Below, in pieces: positions 30,854-39,993 of a stretch of 64,000 bases of DNA (within the stretch, counting starts at the first letter, position 1; every line of letters begins with the position of its first letter). The notes under the pieces are model-generated. The model did no database searches. It saw only the letters and a program-made list of their open reading frames with translations, and was not told the origin of the DNA. Made by a program: the position numbers and the translations under genes. Origin of the DNA: Coprobacillus cateniformis (lineage in GTDB: Bacteria > Bacillota_I > Bacilli_A > Erysipelotrichales > Coprobacillaceae); NCBI RefSeq assembly GCF_009767585.1, contig NZ_WSNW01000001.1:3184041-3248040 (forward strand), written 5' to 3'.

Positions 30854-31393
30854 ATGCAATTGAATGATGTTTTAAAGCAAAGAAGGAGTATAAGGAAGTA
30901 TAAAAAGCAATTTGTTTGTATTGATGATATTCATCAAATGATAGAAGCTGCTATTTTAGCACCATCATGGAAGAATTCCCAAGTGACACGTTATTATATT
31001 GTGGAGGGTGAAATAATGTTGGAGAAAATAAAAAACACATTGCCTGAATTTAATTTTGACAATGTTAAGAATGCACCAGTTCTTATTATATCAACTATTA
31101 TACTCAATCGTTCAGGATACGAAAGAGATGGAACACCTAGTAATGAATTAGGAAATGGTTGGGGGTATTATGATTGTGGTTTACAAAACATGAATTTATT
31201 GTTAAAGGCAACAGAGTTAGGGTTATCAACACTTGTGATGGGAATAAGGGATGCCAAACAAATCAAAGATTTTCTAAGCATTCCAGAAAATGAAGGTGTT
31301 GTGAGTGTTATTGCTGTAGGATATGGAGATATTGAACCAGATATGCCTCAACGAAAAACATTTGAAGAAATTACGAGAATATATGAAAAATAG
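30854..31393 (+). CDS. Nitroreductase-family protein
   Basis: A 179-residue FMN-dependent oxidoreductase fold. RRSIRKYKKQFV (about 11-22) is the N-terminal FMN phosphate-binding motif, LAPSWKNSQVTRYYIV follows, and GLSTLVMGIRDAKQIKDFL is the second-half signature. It is a short type of nitroreductase; NAD(P)H-dependent reduction of flavins, quinones or nitro compounds is expected. Substrate unknown. GGAGGATATAGTT precedes the ATG. Confidence 0.88.
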   Translation: MQLNDVLKQRRSIRKYKKQFVCIDDIHQMIEAAILAPSWKNSQVTRYYIVEGEIMLEKIKNTLPEFNFDNVKNAPVLIISTIILNRSGYERDGTPSNELGNGWGYYDCGLQNMNLLLKATELGLSTLVMGIRDAKQIKDFLSIPENEGVVSVIAVGYGDIEPDMPQRKTFEEITRIYEK

Positions 31394-31410
31394 AAGACGA
31401 GTGTCTTCTA
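31391..31410. terminator. Bidirectional terminator
   Basis: Stem TAGAAGAC/GTCTTCTA overlapping the nitroreductase stop and followed by TTTT, between convergent genes. Confidence 0.75.
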
Positions 31411-31923
31411 TTTTAATTCATCTGGCATTAATGAATATATGCAATCATCATAAATGATATCTTTATAACCTTTTATCCCTTTTCTTAAAGTTCCTTCGTG
31501 AACAAATCCGAGTTTTTTAAGAAGGACTTGAGAAGCAGTGTTTCCACCAAAGTGACGAGCAACAATGATTTCAACATCAGTTTTAAATAAGACTTTTAAA
31601 AAATGATGTAAAGCTTCATACATATAGCCTTTTCTTGCAAAGGCTTCATCAAGATAATAGGATATTGTAATAGAAGATATTCCATGACGCAGATTATCAG
31701 GATGTGTTGATATTTCTCCAATAATTTGATGAGTATCTTTGAGTTCTAAAATGAACATATCTTTATTGTTGTTTTGAATTTCTTGGGTAAGAACTTCTGG
31801 TGTAGGTGTTTTCATAGCATTATACATTTGAACAAATTCACTACTGCGTATTTGACAAAGTGCTAAATTGTCTTCTGATTTGACAGGACGAATGATTAAT
31901 CTTTCTGTTTCAATAGTATGCAT
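31408..31923 (-). CDS. GNAT N-acetyltransferase (RimJ/RimL-like)
   Basis: A 171-residue acetyltransferase. IETERLIIRPVKSED at the N-terminus is the RimJ/L-type start, ISYYLDEAFARKGYMYEAL carries the acetyl-CoA pyrophosphate-loop region, and GGNTASQVLLKKLGFVHEGTLRKG is the C-terminal signature. It probably acetylates an amino group of a protein or small molecule; the target is unknown. The upstream DUF2812 gene ends 15 bp before its start, so the two form a minus-strand operon. Confidence 0.9.
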   Translation of the reverse strand: MHTIETERLIIRPVKSEDNLALCQIRSSEFVQMYNAMKTPTPEVLTQEIQNNNKDMFILELKDTHQIIGEISTHPDNLRHGISSITISYYLDEAFARKGYMYEALHHFLKVLFKTDVEIIVARHFGGNTASQVLLKKLGFVHEGTLRKGIKGYKDIIYDDCIYSLMPDELK

Positions 31924-31938
31924 AGAATATCTCCTTTG

Positions 31939-32988
31939 TTATTGATAGAATTGTATGATTTGATAAAGTTGTTGTGTTGATAATTGAAAACTGAATGATA
32001 CAATAATGACACTTTTTTCTTTTTGAAAAATTAAAGTTGTTAAAGTGTCTTCATGATAACCATAAATAATGTTTTCTTTAACCTCTATACGTGTACATAA
32101 ATATTGATCAGGGTGATCAATGAAATTTTTAAAAAGTTCTTTACTCTTTGTTGGGGAGTTTAATTGATATTCCTTTGTGAGGAGAATAGTCTCATCATTT
32201 GTCATTTCTAAAGCTGAATAATAATGTGGGACTGTGAAGCTTGAATGTTTTTTTGTTTGAATTGTGCTTTTTCCTGAAATGCCTAGCTTCTCTAAAGTGA
32301 TGATAGGATGTTCTTTAAGTGTATAACTTCTGGCATTAAAAATATCTTCTACCAAACCACCAGCAAAACATGATAAAGAAATCATTGCACAAATAATATA
32401 TATCAGACGCCATTTTTTTAGCCTAGAGAAAGACTGTCTAATATTTTTAAATAATTGATTGTAACTAGAAAAACCTATCATTTGTCTATAAAAAAGTGTC
32501 AATAAACCTAAAAAGATACCTATGTATACAAATGTGATTCCATATGTTAACCAACTATCAATTGTGGCTGTTTTCATGACAAGAAAAGATAGAAAACAGA
32601 TTAAAAATAAGAAAAGCATTGAAAGAAATATTGTCTTTATTCGTTGTGATGAAATAATAGTTTCTAAATTATCATAATGACGTTCTTTTGTATCGCATTC
32701 TTTTTGACCTTTAAAAACATACATTCCTCTTTTAGAATAAATAGGTTGATAATCTCTTTCTATATAATAATTCAAGAAATGATTGCGATTTTCCATTTTT
32801 TCAAATCTTGATTTCCCTTCGCTTTTATAGAAATCGATTTTATAATAAACAGGTTGCTTCACTTTTTTGAAAAGCGATATAAAAGATAAATCCTGACATG
32901 AAAAACCTTCTTGACCAAGTTTATCTAAAGTTTTTTGAAATAATTCATATTCATAAGGCTGATAATTAATAATTTTAATTTTATACAT
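31939..32988 (-). CDS. DUF2812 membrane protein
   Basis: A 349-residue protein. The N-terminal DUF2812 segment has the typical YYKIDFYKSEGKSR pattern. Three hydrophobic helices lie at about 115-135, 145-165 and 195-215. The C-terminal part (about 230-349) is polar and ends in a long predicted strand/helix region. DUF2812 genes usually accompany a PadR regulator; none adjoins this one. Function unknown. An AAAGGAAAG site precedes the ATG. Confidence 0.75.
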   Translation of the reverse strand: MYKIKIINYQPYEYELFQKTLDKLGQEGFSCQDLSFISLFKKVKQPVYYKIDFYKSEGKSRFEKMENRNHFLNYYIERDYQPIYSKRGMYVFKGQKECDTKERHYDNLETIISSQRIKTIFLSMLFLFLICFLSFLVMKTATIDSWLTYGITFVYIGIFLGLLTLFYRQMIGFSSYNQLFKNIRQSFSRLKKWRLIYIICAMISLSCFAGGLVEDIFNARSYTLKEHPIITLEKLGISGKSTIQTKKHSSFTVPHYYSALEMTNDETILLTKEYQLNSPTKSKELFKNFIDHPDQYLCTRIEVKENIIYGYHEDTLTTLIFQKEKSVIIVSFSFQLSTQQLYQIIQFYQ

Positions 32989-33053
32989 AATGACTTTCCT
33001 TTCTGTGTTATTATAACAAACTTAATGACAGATGTCTAATTTGTCATATTATG

Positions 33054-33126
33054 TTAAGATTATCTTAAGAAAAGGTTAAAGAAATGTAAATTATTTGTTT
33101 TCAATCAGATATTTATATAGTATAAT
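33054..33126 (+). promoter_or_regulatory. Pho box and promoter of the Na/Pi cotransporter
   Basis: Hexamers TTAAGA (33054), TTAAGA (33065), TTAAAG (33076) and TAAATT (33087) recur at exact 11-bp intervals, the phasing of PhoP/PhoB binding sites (TT(A/T/C)ACA-N5). A -10 region follows (TAGTAT 33118-33123 or TATAAT 33121-33126) with TTGTTT at 33095. Regulation by a phosphate two-component system is inferred. Confidence 0.65.
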
Positions 33127-33172
33127 ACGTTTGTAACTTTGTAGAAAAATGGCAAATACAAGGAGGTCATTT

Positions 33173-34879
33173 ATGGATTTGACGTTAGCATTCTCGCTAA
33201 TGGGTGGGTTAGGAATGTTCTTATATGGGATGAAATTAATGAGCGATTCCCTAGCAAATGTAGCGGGAGCCAAATTACGTAATATACTAGAAAAGATGAC
33301 AAAGAATACTTTTATAGGTATGATTGTAGGAATGATTTTTACTGCTATTGTACAGTCATCTTCAGCAACAACTGTGCTCGTTGTGAGTTTTGTGAATGCT
33401 GGATTAATGAATTTGTATCAAGCGACTGGAATTATTATGGGGGCCAACATTGGAACCACAATTACAGGACAGTTAATCGCTTTTAATTTATCTGATATTG
33501 CTCCTTTGTTTGTTTTGGCTGGTGTAATCATGTTGATGTCATCTAAGAAGCCAAATATCCAAAAAATAGGTGAGGTCATTCTTGGTTTTGGTATTTTGTT
33601 TGTTGGATTGTCATCCATGTCAGCGGCTATGTCAACATTAAAGGATTCACCAGTAATAGTTAATGCTTTATCGACATTGACAAATCCATTGATTGCAATT
33701 TTCATTGGGTTTGCAATTACTGCTGTACTGCAATCATCTTCAGCTACTGTAGGAATAGTTATATTGTTAGCATCTCAAGGTCTTTTACAATTTAATATCT
33801 GTTTTTATATTATTTTAGGATGTAATATGGGATCGTGTGTATCTGCTTTGATTGCAAGTTTGGGTGGTAAGAAAAATGCCAAACGTGCTGCTTACATACA
33901 TTTCTTATTCAATGTTTTTGGTTCATTAGCCATTGTCATTGTTTTACAGTTATTTATGTCTCAGATAGAATATGGAATTATGGCATTAACAAATTCGCAA
34001 AATTTAACTGGCGCTGCATTGAATGAGGCAATGGCTAGAAATGTTGCCAATGCACATACAATCTTTAAGGTTTTCCAAGTTATCATTTTATATCCATTTG
34101 CGAAATGGATTGTGAAAGCAACATATGTACTTGTTCCAGGTGATGATGAAAGCAAGGGATTCTCATTACAGTATATTAGTGAAAAAGTCGGTTTTTCAGC
34201 GACAACTGCTATCCCACAAGTTATTCATGAGGTTGAACGTATGGCTGAACTCTCAAGAAAGAATTTGAATTTAGCTGTTAATTCCTTATTGGATGTAGAT
34301 ACTTCGACTCAGGATGAGATTACAAAGAATGAAGAACATATCGATTATTTAAATCATGCCATTTTTGAATATTTAAATCATATTAATCAATCACCTTTAC
34401 CTGAAGAAGATTCAAGAATGATTGGTCCTTTGTTCCACGTCATTGCTGATATTGAAAGAATTGGCGATCATGCAAGATCAATTGGTAACATTACCTTGAC
34501 TTGTGAACGCAAGAAGTATCGTTTTACACATGAGCATAAGGTAGAAATTAGAGAACTATTAACTATGGTTAATTCTGAATTAGAATTAAGTTTAGAAATG
34601 TTCACTCAGAAATCTTTAGATCATTTAAATGAAATATTAAAATTAGAAGAATTAATTGATAGAAAAGAAGATAGATTACAAAAAGCTTATTTAACAGATA
34701 TAAAAAGAAAAGAAACTGCACCACGAGAAGGAATGCTTTATTCTGATTTAGCAGCTGCTTTAGAAAGAGTTGGCGATCATGCGACAAACATTGCTTTCTC
34801 AATATTAAATGATGATAGTGAAGAAATTAACAGATTAATAGAAGAAGAACATGTTGATCCTTCTGATTATATTTTATAG
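33173..34879 (+). CDS. Na+/phosphate cotransporter with PhoU-like C-terminal domain (NptA/YjbB type)
   Basis: A 568-residue membrane protein. Two Na/Pi repeats carry the QSSSATT motif at about 62-68 and QSSSATV near 187, each followed by GxNIGTTIT or GCNMGSCVSAL. About eight to nine helices precede a cytoplasmic PhoU-like helical domain (about 345-550) with HVIADIERIGDHARSI and ERVGDHATNIAFS. The start 33173 follows AAGGAGGTC; an in-frame ATG at 33149 precedes that site. The upstream Pho box fits low-phosphate induction. Confidence 0.94.
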   Translation: MDLTLAFSLMGGLGMFLYGMKLMSDSLANVAGAKLRNILEKMTKNTFIGMIVGMIFTAIVQSSSATTVLVVSFVNAGLMNLYQATGIIMGANIGTTITGQLIAFNLSDIAPLFVLAGVIMLMSSKKPNIQKIGEVILGFGILFVGLSSMSAAMSTLKDSPVIVNALSTLTNPLIAIFIGFAITAVLQSSSATVGIVILLASQGLLQFNICFYIILGCNMGSCVSALIASLGGKKNAKRAAYIHFLFNVFGSLAIVIVLQLFMSQIEYGIMALTNSQNLTGAALNEAMARNVANAHTIFKVFQVIILYPFAKWIVKATYVLVPGDDESKGFSLQYISEKVGFSATTAIPQVIHEVERMAELSRKNLNLAVNSLLDVDTSTQDEITKNEEHIDYLNHAIFEYLNHINQSPLPEEDSRMIGPLFHVIADIERIGDHARSIGNITLTCERKKYRFTHEHKVEIRELLTMVNSELELSLEMFTQKSLDHLNEILKLEELIDRKEDRLQKAYLTDIKRKETAPREGMLYSDLAAALERVGDHATNIAFSILNDDSEEINRLIEEEHVDPSDYIL

Positions 34880-34900
34880 GCCTATAATTGTAGGCTTTTT
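34880..34900 (+). terminator. Terminator after the Na/Pi cotransporter
   Basis: Short stem GCCTA/TAGGC with a 6-nt loop and five T residues. Confidence 0.7.
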
Positions 34901-34955
34901 CAATGGACGAGGATTTGAAAATGATGTACAATATCAACATGAATAAAGGGGGAAA

Positions 34956-36698
34956 ATGAAAATGAAGGGAAGATTTAGAAAGTTTTTATCATATTATAAG
35001 CCATATAAAAAGTTGTTTTTTACAGATATGTTCTGTGCTATGGTAGCGGCAGCTATTACTTTGGTTTTTCCAATGCTTACCCGTTATATTACAGGAGTTA
35101 TATTGATTGAAAGTCCAATTGATTTAAAAATTATTTATCAATTGGGATTGATTATGGTTGTTTTGGTCATTATTGAATTCTTTTGTAATTTCTATGTAGC
35201 TTATCAAGGGCATGTTATGGGGACATATATGGAAAGAGATATCCGTAATGAATTGTTTGAGCATTATCAAAAATTATCTTTCAGTTTCTATGATGAACAA
35301 AAGACAGGACAATTAATGTCTCGTATCACAAATGATATCTTTTCACTGACTGAACTTTATCATCATGGTCCAGAAGATATTGTGATTTCATTAATTAAAT
35401 TTGTTGGAGCTTTTGTTATTTTATCTACAATCAATTTACAATTAACGTTAATTGTATTTGCATTTATTCCTGTTATGGGTGGATTTGCATTATACTATAA
35501 CAAAAAAATGAAAAAAGCATTTAAGAGAAATAAACAAAGAATTGGTGATATTAATGCTCGTATAGAAGATAATTTATCAGGTATTCGTGTTGTCAAAAGC
35601 TTTGCTAATGAGTCTAAGGAAATGGATAAATTTCAAGTTGAAAATACAAACTTTGTTAACAGTAAACGCAATAGTTATTTATATATGGCGAAATATCATT
35701 CTGGATTAGGTGTTTTTACGAGTTTGATTACAGTTGCAGTGATTTTCTTTGGAGCGCTGTTTATTAGTCAAGAATTGATTACAACACCAGATTTAATAGC
35801 TTTTGTCTTATATATTGCGAATTTAATTGAACCAGTAAAGAAATTAATTAATTTTACTGAACAGTTCCAAGAGGGGGCAACTGGATTTGAACGTTTTATG
35901 GAAATCTTAGAAATTCAACCAGATATTCAAGATCATAAAGATGCTGTTGAGTTAAAGGATGTTCAAGGTCATATTGAATTTCATGATGTTGGATTCAGAT
36001 ATAATGAAAAGAATGATTATGTTTTTCAACATATCAGCCTTGATGTGAAACCAGCTGATTATATTGCTTTGGTAGGTTCATCAGGAGTAGGAAAGACAAC
36101 AATATGTTCTTTATTGCCTCGTTTCTATGAGGTGAGTGAAGGGGCTATTACGATAGATGGCAAAGATATCAGAGAAGTCAAACTAGCATCATTAAGAGAA
36201 AATATTGGAATTGTTCAACAAGATGTTTACTTGTTTGCTGGAACCATTATGGACAATATTCGTTATGGAAAATTCGGTGCAACTGATGAAGAGGTTATTG
36301 AAGCTGCTAAACAAGCCAATGCGCATGATTTTATTATGGAATTGCCTGAAGGATACGATACAGATTGTGGTCAAAGGGGAGTTAAATTATCAGGTGGACA
36401 AAAACAAAGATTGTCAATTGCTAGAGTTTTCTTAAAAAATCCACCGATATTAATTTTTGATGAAGCAACCAGTGCTTTAGATAATGAAAGTGAACATATT
36501 GTTCAAGAATCATTAGAATCATTAGCTAAAAATCGTACAACATTTGTTATTGCGCATCGTTTATCAACGATTAAAAATGCTAAAAGAATTTGTGTCTTAA
36601 CTGAAAAAGGAATTGAAGAAGAGGGGACACATGAAGAATTGTTAGAACGTCAAGGTCAATATGCTTATTTATATAATATGCAGTTTAAAGATCAATAA
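34956..36698 (+). CDS. ABC exporter, fused permease-ATPase (MsbA/BmrA-like)
   Basis: A 580-residue half-transporter. Six TM helices (about 15-310) include the coupling segment FSFYDEQKTGQLMSRITND. The nucleotide-binding domain has Walker A GSSGVGKTT (about 374-382), the signature LSGGQKQR, Walker B ILIFDEATSALD and H-loop IAHRLST. It functions as a dimer; lipid, drug or peptide export is usual, with substrate unknown. AAAGGGGGAAA precedes the first ATG; a second ATG two codons later is possible. It stands alone, so probably a homodimer. Confidence 0.93.
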   Translation: MKMKGRFRKFLSYYKPYKKLFFTDMFCAMVAAAITLVFPMLTRYITGVILIESPIDLKIIYQLGLIMVVLVIIEFFCNFYVAYQGHVMGTYMERDIRNELFEHYQKLSFSFYDEQKTGQLMSRITNDIFSLTELYHHGPEDIVISLIKFVGAFVILSTINLQLTLIVFAFIPVMGGFALYYNKKMKKAFKRNKQRIGDINARIEDNLSGIRVVKSFANESKEMDKFQVENTNFVNSKRNSYLYMAKYHSGLGVFTSLITVAVIFFGALFISQELITTPDLIAFVLYIANLIEPVKKLINFTEQFQEGATGFERFMEILEIQPDIQDHKDAVELKDVQGHIEFHDVGFRYNEKNDYVFQHISLDVKPADYIALVGSSGVGKTTICSLLPRFYEVSEGAITIDGKDIREVKLASLRENIGIVQQDVYLFAGTIMDNIRYGKFGATDEEVIEAAKQANAHDFIMELPEGYDTDCGQRGVKLSGGQKQRLSIARVFLKNPPILIFDEATSALDNESEHIVQESLESLAKNRTTFVIAHRLSTIKNAKRICVLTEKGIEEEGTHEELLERQGQYAYLYNMQFKDQ

Positions 36699-36860
36699 AT
36701 AAGAGTATTTGAAGAGGAAGTCAGGAAAAGAAAATTGTTTTAAGACTTTTTGAAGATAATTTTCCATACCTGTTATGACTTGATCTATGTTTGAATATTA
36801 TGCATTATATTTTTGTGATAAGTGTCTTTTGTTATAAATGATAAAATGAAATTTATATAA

Positions 36861-36887
36861 AAAATCATATCACTTGGATATGATTTT
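36861..36887. terminator. Terminator of the enolase gene
   Basis: Stem AAAATCATATC/GATATGATTTT with A/T runs on both sides. It serves eno on the minus strand. Confidence 0.85.
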
Positions 36888-36888
36888 T

Positions 36889-38142
36889 TTATTGATTTCC
36901 ATAACACTGTGTTGGAATTAGTTCTTCTTCAATACGTAACAATTGATTGTATTTTGCAATACGTTCACTTCTTGACATGGAACCAGTTTTGATGTAACCA
37001 GCATTTGTAGCAACTGCGAGATCAGCAATAAATGTATCTTCAGTTTCTCCAGAACGATGAGAAACAATAACTTTGTATTGATGTTGTTTGGCTAATTCAA
37101 TCGCATCTAACGTCTCTGTTAAAGTTCCTATTTGATTGACTTTAATTAAAATCGCATTCGCAATGTTTTCATCAATACCCATTTGTAAACGTTGTTTATT
37201 TGTGACAAATAAATCATCACCAACAAGCATAATAGATGATAAATGCTTTGTAAGAGCCATCCAACCTTCTTGATCGTCTTGATCTAAACCATCTTCAATT
37301 GAAATGATGGGATAATGACTGCATAAATTTTGATAATATGTTACCAATTCACTAGAAGTGTAATTTTTACCTTGCATATGATAAAAACCGTCATGATAGA
37401 ATTCACTGGCCGCAACATCTAAAGCAATACAAATATCATCTTTAGCTTTATATCCAGCATTTTGAATGGCCTCAACAATTAATTTTAATGCTTCATCATT
37501 GTCTTCTAACATTGGTGCAAAGCCACCTTCATCACCAACAGAGGTATTTAAGCCTTTGTTTTTTAAAATCTTTTTGAGATGATGGAAAACAGTTGAACCC
37601 ATTTCGATAGCCTGCTGGATACTATGAGCACCAACAGGAACAATCATAAACTCTTGGAAGTCTAATGGGTTATCAGCATGAGCGCCACCATTAATTATAT
37701 TCATCATTGGAATTGGTAAAACATGAGCATTGCAACCACCAATATATTGATAAAGTGGCATATCATAATAATTACTTGCACAAGTTGCACAAGCTAAAGA
37801 AACCCCTAATATAGCATTCGCACCTAGCTTTGATTTGTTTTGAGTTCCATCTAATTTGATTAATTCTTCATCGATTAATCTCTGATTTGTGACATCATAA
37901 CCTAGAAGATGATCTTGAATGAGATCATTCACATGATTAACAGCTTTAAAAACACTTTTTCCTAAATAACAATCTTTTTGTTCATCTCTTAATTCATGAG
38001 CTTCATAAATTCCTGTAGAAGCACCAGAGGGAACAATGGCTTTCCCTTTAGCACCACTTTCAGTATAAACTTCTACTTCAATTGTTGGGAAACCTCTTGA
38101 ATCTAAAACTTGTCTAGCAAACATATTTGTAATATATGGCAT
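36889..38142 (-). CDS. eno: Enolase (phosphopyruvate hydratase)
   Basis: A 417-residue enzyme converting 2-phosphoglycerate to phosphoenolpyruvate. QVLDSRGFPTIEVEV and SGASTGIYEAHELRD are at the N-terminus. Catalytic and Mg2+-site motifs are SVGDEGGFAP, ISIEDGLDQDD, VGDDLFVTN and SHRSGETEDTFIADLAV. The closing signature reads IKTGSMSRSERIAKYNQLLRIEEEL instead of the more usual TGAPSRSER. It is slightly shorter than most (about 430). It sits alone, not in a gap-pgk-tpi-gpm-eno operon, so it could be a second copy. Confidence 0.95.
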   Translation of the reverse strand: MPYITNMFARQVLDSRGFPTIEVEVYTESGAKGKAIVPSGASTGIYEAHELRDEQKDCYLGKSVFKAVNHVNDLIQDHLLGYDVTNQRLIDEELIKLDGTQNKSKLGANAILGVSLACATCASNYYDMPLYQYIGGCNAHVLPIPMMNIINGGAHADNPLDFQEFMIVPVGAHSIQQAIEMGSTVFHHLKKILKNKGLNTSVGDEGGFAPMLEDNDEALKLIVEAIQNAGYKAKDDICIALDVAASEFYHDGFYHMQGKNYTSSELVTYYQNLCSHYPIISIEDGLDQDDQEGWMALTKHLSSIMLVGDDLFVTNKQRLQMGIDENIANAILIKVNQIGTLTETLDAIELAKQHQYKVIVSHRSGETEDTFIADLAVATNAGYIKTGSMSRSERIAKYNQLLRIEEELIPTQCYGNQ

Positions 38143-38346
38143 ATACTTTCACTCCTTTTTGAATAGGGTGGGCAAAATAAAAGAAATTATTCATTTTCAT
38201 ATGATAATCAAATTATCTTTTTTAAATCAGTGATTTGTATATTTTTTTGTGGTTATTCAATAATAGATGAATAAGAGATTGACAAAGAATATATTATTCA
38301 AATAAGAAAAGTTATGTTATAATAAATAAAGAAATGAGGGATAGTT

Positions 38347-38577
38347 ATGATTGTTATCTATATTATTGGAGGACTTTTCGCTCTTATCTTAGCAGTATAT
38401 TTTTTAGATAAAAGAGAAAAGATGACTCATGAAATTAAAGAAATTAAAGAATATCGTCATGATATTGAAGAAACAAATAGACAGTTAGATGAAGTCCAAG
38501 AACAATTGGATATGATGCACGAACCATTATCCAAATTAAATGATATTTCTAAGAAGATTTTAAGTCATATGAAGTAG
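38347..38577 (+). CDS. Small membrane-anchored coiled-coil protein
   Basis: A 76-residue protein with one N-terminal TM helix (about 2-20) and a highly charged heptad-rich helix (about 22-70), which suggests a coiled coil. I recognise no family. GAGGGATAG precedes the ATG, and TATAAT lies at about 38317. The next gene begins 9 bp after its stop, so it is co-transcribed with the GrpB-family gene. Confidence 0.72.
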   Translation: MIVIYIIGGLFALILAVYFLDKREKMTHEIKEIKEYRHDIEETNRQLDEVQEQLDMMHEPLSKLNDISKKILSHMK

Positions 38578-38586
38578 GTGGTGGGC

Positions 38587-39150
38587 ATGAAGAAGAGATT
38601 AAGTGATGAATATTTAAATGAAGTTAATGTACAATCATTAGAGCCGTATAATCATACTATCGTTTTAGAAGAATATAACGATTCTTGGCCAATTGTTTAT
38701 AAGTATGAAGAAAAACGCTTGTTAACAATTCTTGGTGACAAAATAAAATGCATAGAGCATGTTGGGTCAACATCAGTACCAGGTTTGTGCGCTAAGCCTA
38801 TTATTGATATTCTCATGGTTGTGGATGATTCTTCTAGCGAAGATGATTATATTCCAGAACTTTTAAGTGCAGGTTATTGGCTAAAAATTAGAGAGCCAGA
38901 ATGGTTTGAACATCGCATGCTTAAGGGGCCAGATACTGATATTAATTTGCATGTTTTTAGTCAAGGAGCAAGTGAAATTGATAAGATGCTGCTGTTTAGA
39001 AATTGGCTGCGTGAAAATGATGCTGATAGAGAATTGTATGCTGATACAAAGCGTCAGTTGGCAAAGCAGATTTGGAAATATGTTCAAAACTATGCAGATG
39101 CTAAGAGTCAGGTTGTTTTAGAAATCATGGAACGAGCATCAACAAAATAA
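38587..39150 (+). CDS. GrpB/UPF0157 family protein
   Basis: A 187-residue protein of the nucleotidyltransferase-like GrpB family. The diagnostic segment is IEHVGSTSVPGLCAKPIIDILMVV (about 55-78), which holds a GS motif and paired acidic residues. The C-terminal helices include LRENDADRELYADTKRQLA. Family function is poorly known. ATG 38587 follows GGTGGT; a GTG at 38578 is less likely. Confidence 0.87.
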   Translation: MKKRLSDEYLNEVNVQSLEPYNHTIVLEEYNDSWPIVYKYEEKRLLTILGDKIKCIEHVGSTSVPGLCAKPIIDILMVVDDSSSEDDYIPELLSAGYWLKIREPEWFEHRMLKGPDTDINLHVFSQGASEIDKMLLFRNWLRENDADRELYADTKRQLAKQIWKYVQNYADAKSQVVLEIMERASTK

Positions 39151-39151
39151 T

Positions 39152-39197
39152 ATAAACACTAACAGTAAAGAGTTTGCTCTTTGCTGTTAGTGTTTAT
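39152..39197. repeat. 21-bp-stem hairpin after grpB
   Basis: Bases 39152-39172 pair with 39177-39197 over 21 positions, with a single G-T wobble and a 4-nt loop. There is no U-tract afterwards. It may still act as a terminator or mRNA end, or be a structured element. Confidence 0.7.
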
Positions 39198-39243
39198 GCA
39201 TAATGGGATGATAAATACTGCCGTTTGTTATAGAAAATGTGAA

Positions 39244-39287
39244 AATTGCCCTTGTTATAGTTCGAGAGGCTAAAATCAAGGGTAATT
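39244..39287. repeat. Second hairpin in the grpB/hydrolase gap
   Basis: AATTGCCCTTG (39244-39254) pairs with CAAGGGTAATT (39277-39287) around a 22-nt loop. It lies between convergent genes and has no clear T-run. Confidence 0.5.
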
Positions 39288-39344
39288 ATTGAAATTTTAA
39301 ATCTTTAAAAACATATTATTTTAGTTACTAATTATCATAGGCTG

Positions 39345-39986
39345 CTATTTGGCTTCTAATATTTTTTTAATAACTTCTGATAATTGCTTAGGGTTTTCAA
39401 CCATAATCATATGACAGGAATTGTGGATAAACACCAAATTTAGGTTGCTTAAGGTTTGGGGTGATAAATTTAAATCTTGAATTTTATTTGGATATTCAGG
39501 CATGCCTCTATCCCCATATATAGCGTAAATATTCTGTGGGATTTCATTAACTAAATTGGTATAATCAAAATCAACTTGAATTGATTCCAATAATTCATCA
39601 GTATAGAATCTTCGTTCTTTATTTAATATTTGTAGAATACTTACGCCATATTTTTCCATGTTTTTTTGTGTCATCAAATTTCTATAAAATTTATTAGCGG
39701 GCTTTAGATTTGTATCTAGATAAATTAATTTATCAACTTTCATTTTGTATTTTGTGATTAATTGCATTGCAATTATTCCTCCAAGACTATGACCTATAAT
39801 AGCATCATAGTGATGCTGATTATAATTTTTATAGACCCATTCAGTTATATCATCAACTTTTTTTGCGGTTGAAGTTATTTCATGAGGATATTCAACATAA
39901 TCTATTTCGAAATTTTTGAAGTAAGGGACTATATGATTCCATACATCTTTCGTACAATTAACACCATAAAGCATCATCAATCTCAT
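39345..39986 (-). CDS. Alpha/beta hydrolase
   Basis: A 213-residue soluble hydrolase. The nucleophile elbow GHSLGG (Ser near 66) and a late histidine in HNSCHMIMVENP (about 190) fit the alpha/beta fold; the opening MMLYGVNCTKDVWNHI is a first-strand and oxyanion region. The substrate is unknown. GGAGGAAATGAGTC precedes the ATG. Surrounding gaps are long and hairpin-rich, so it is probably a monocistronic gene. Confidence 0.85.
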   Translation of the reverse strand: MRLMMLYGVNCTKDVWNHIVPYFKNFEIDYVEYPHEITSTAKKVDDITEWVYKNYNQHHYDAIIGHSLGGIIAMQLITKYKMKVDKLIYLDTNLKPANKFYRNLMTQKNMEKYGVSILQILNKERRFYTDELLESIQVDFDYTNLVNEIPQNIYAIYGDRGMPEYPNKIQDLNLSPQTLSNLNLVFIHNSCHMIMVENPKQLSEVIKKILEAK

Positions 39987-39993
39987 GACTCAT

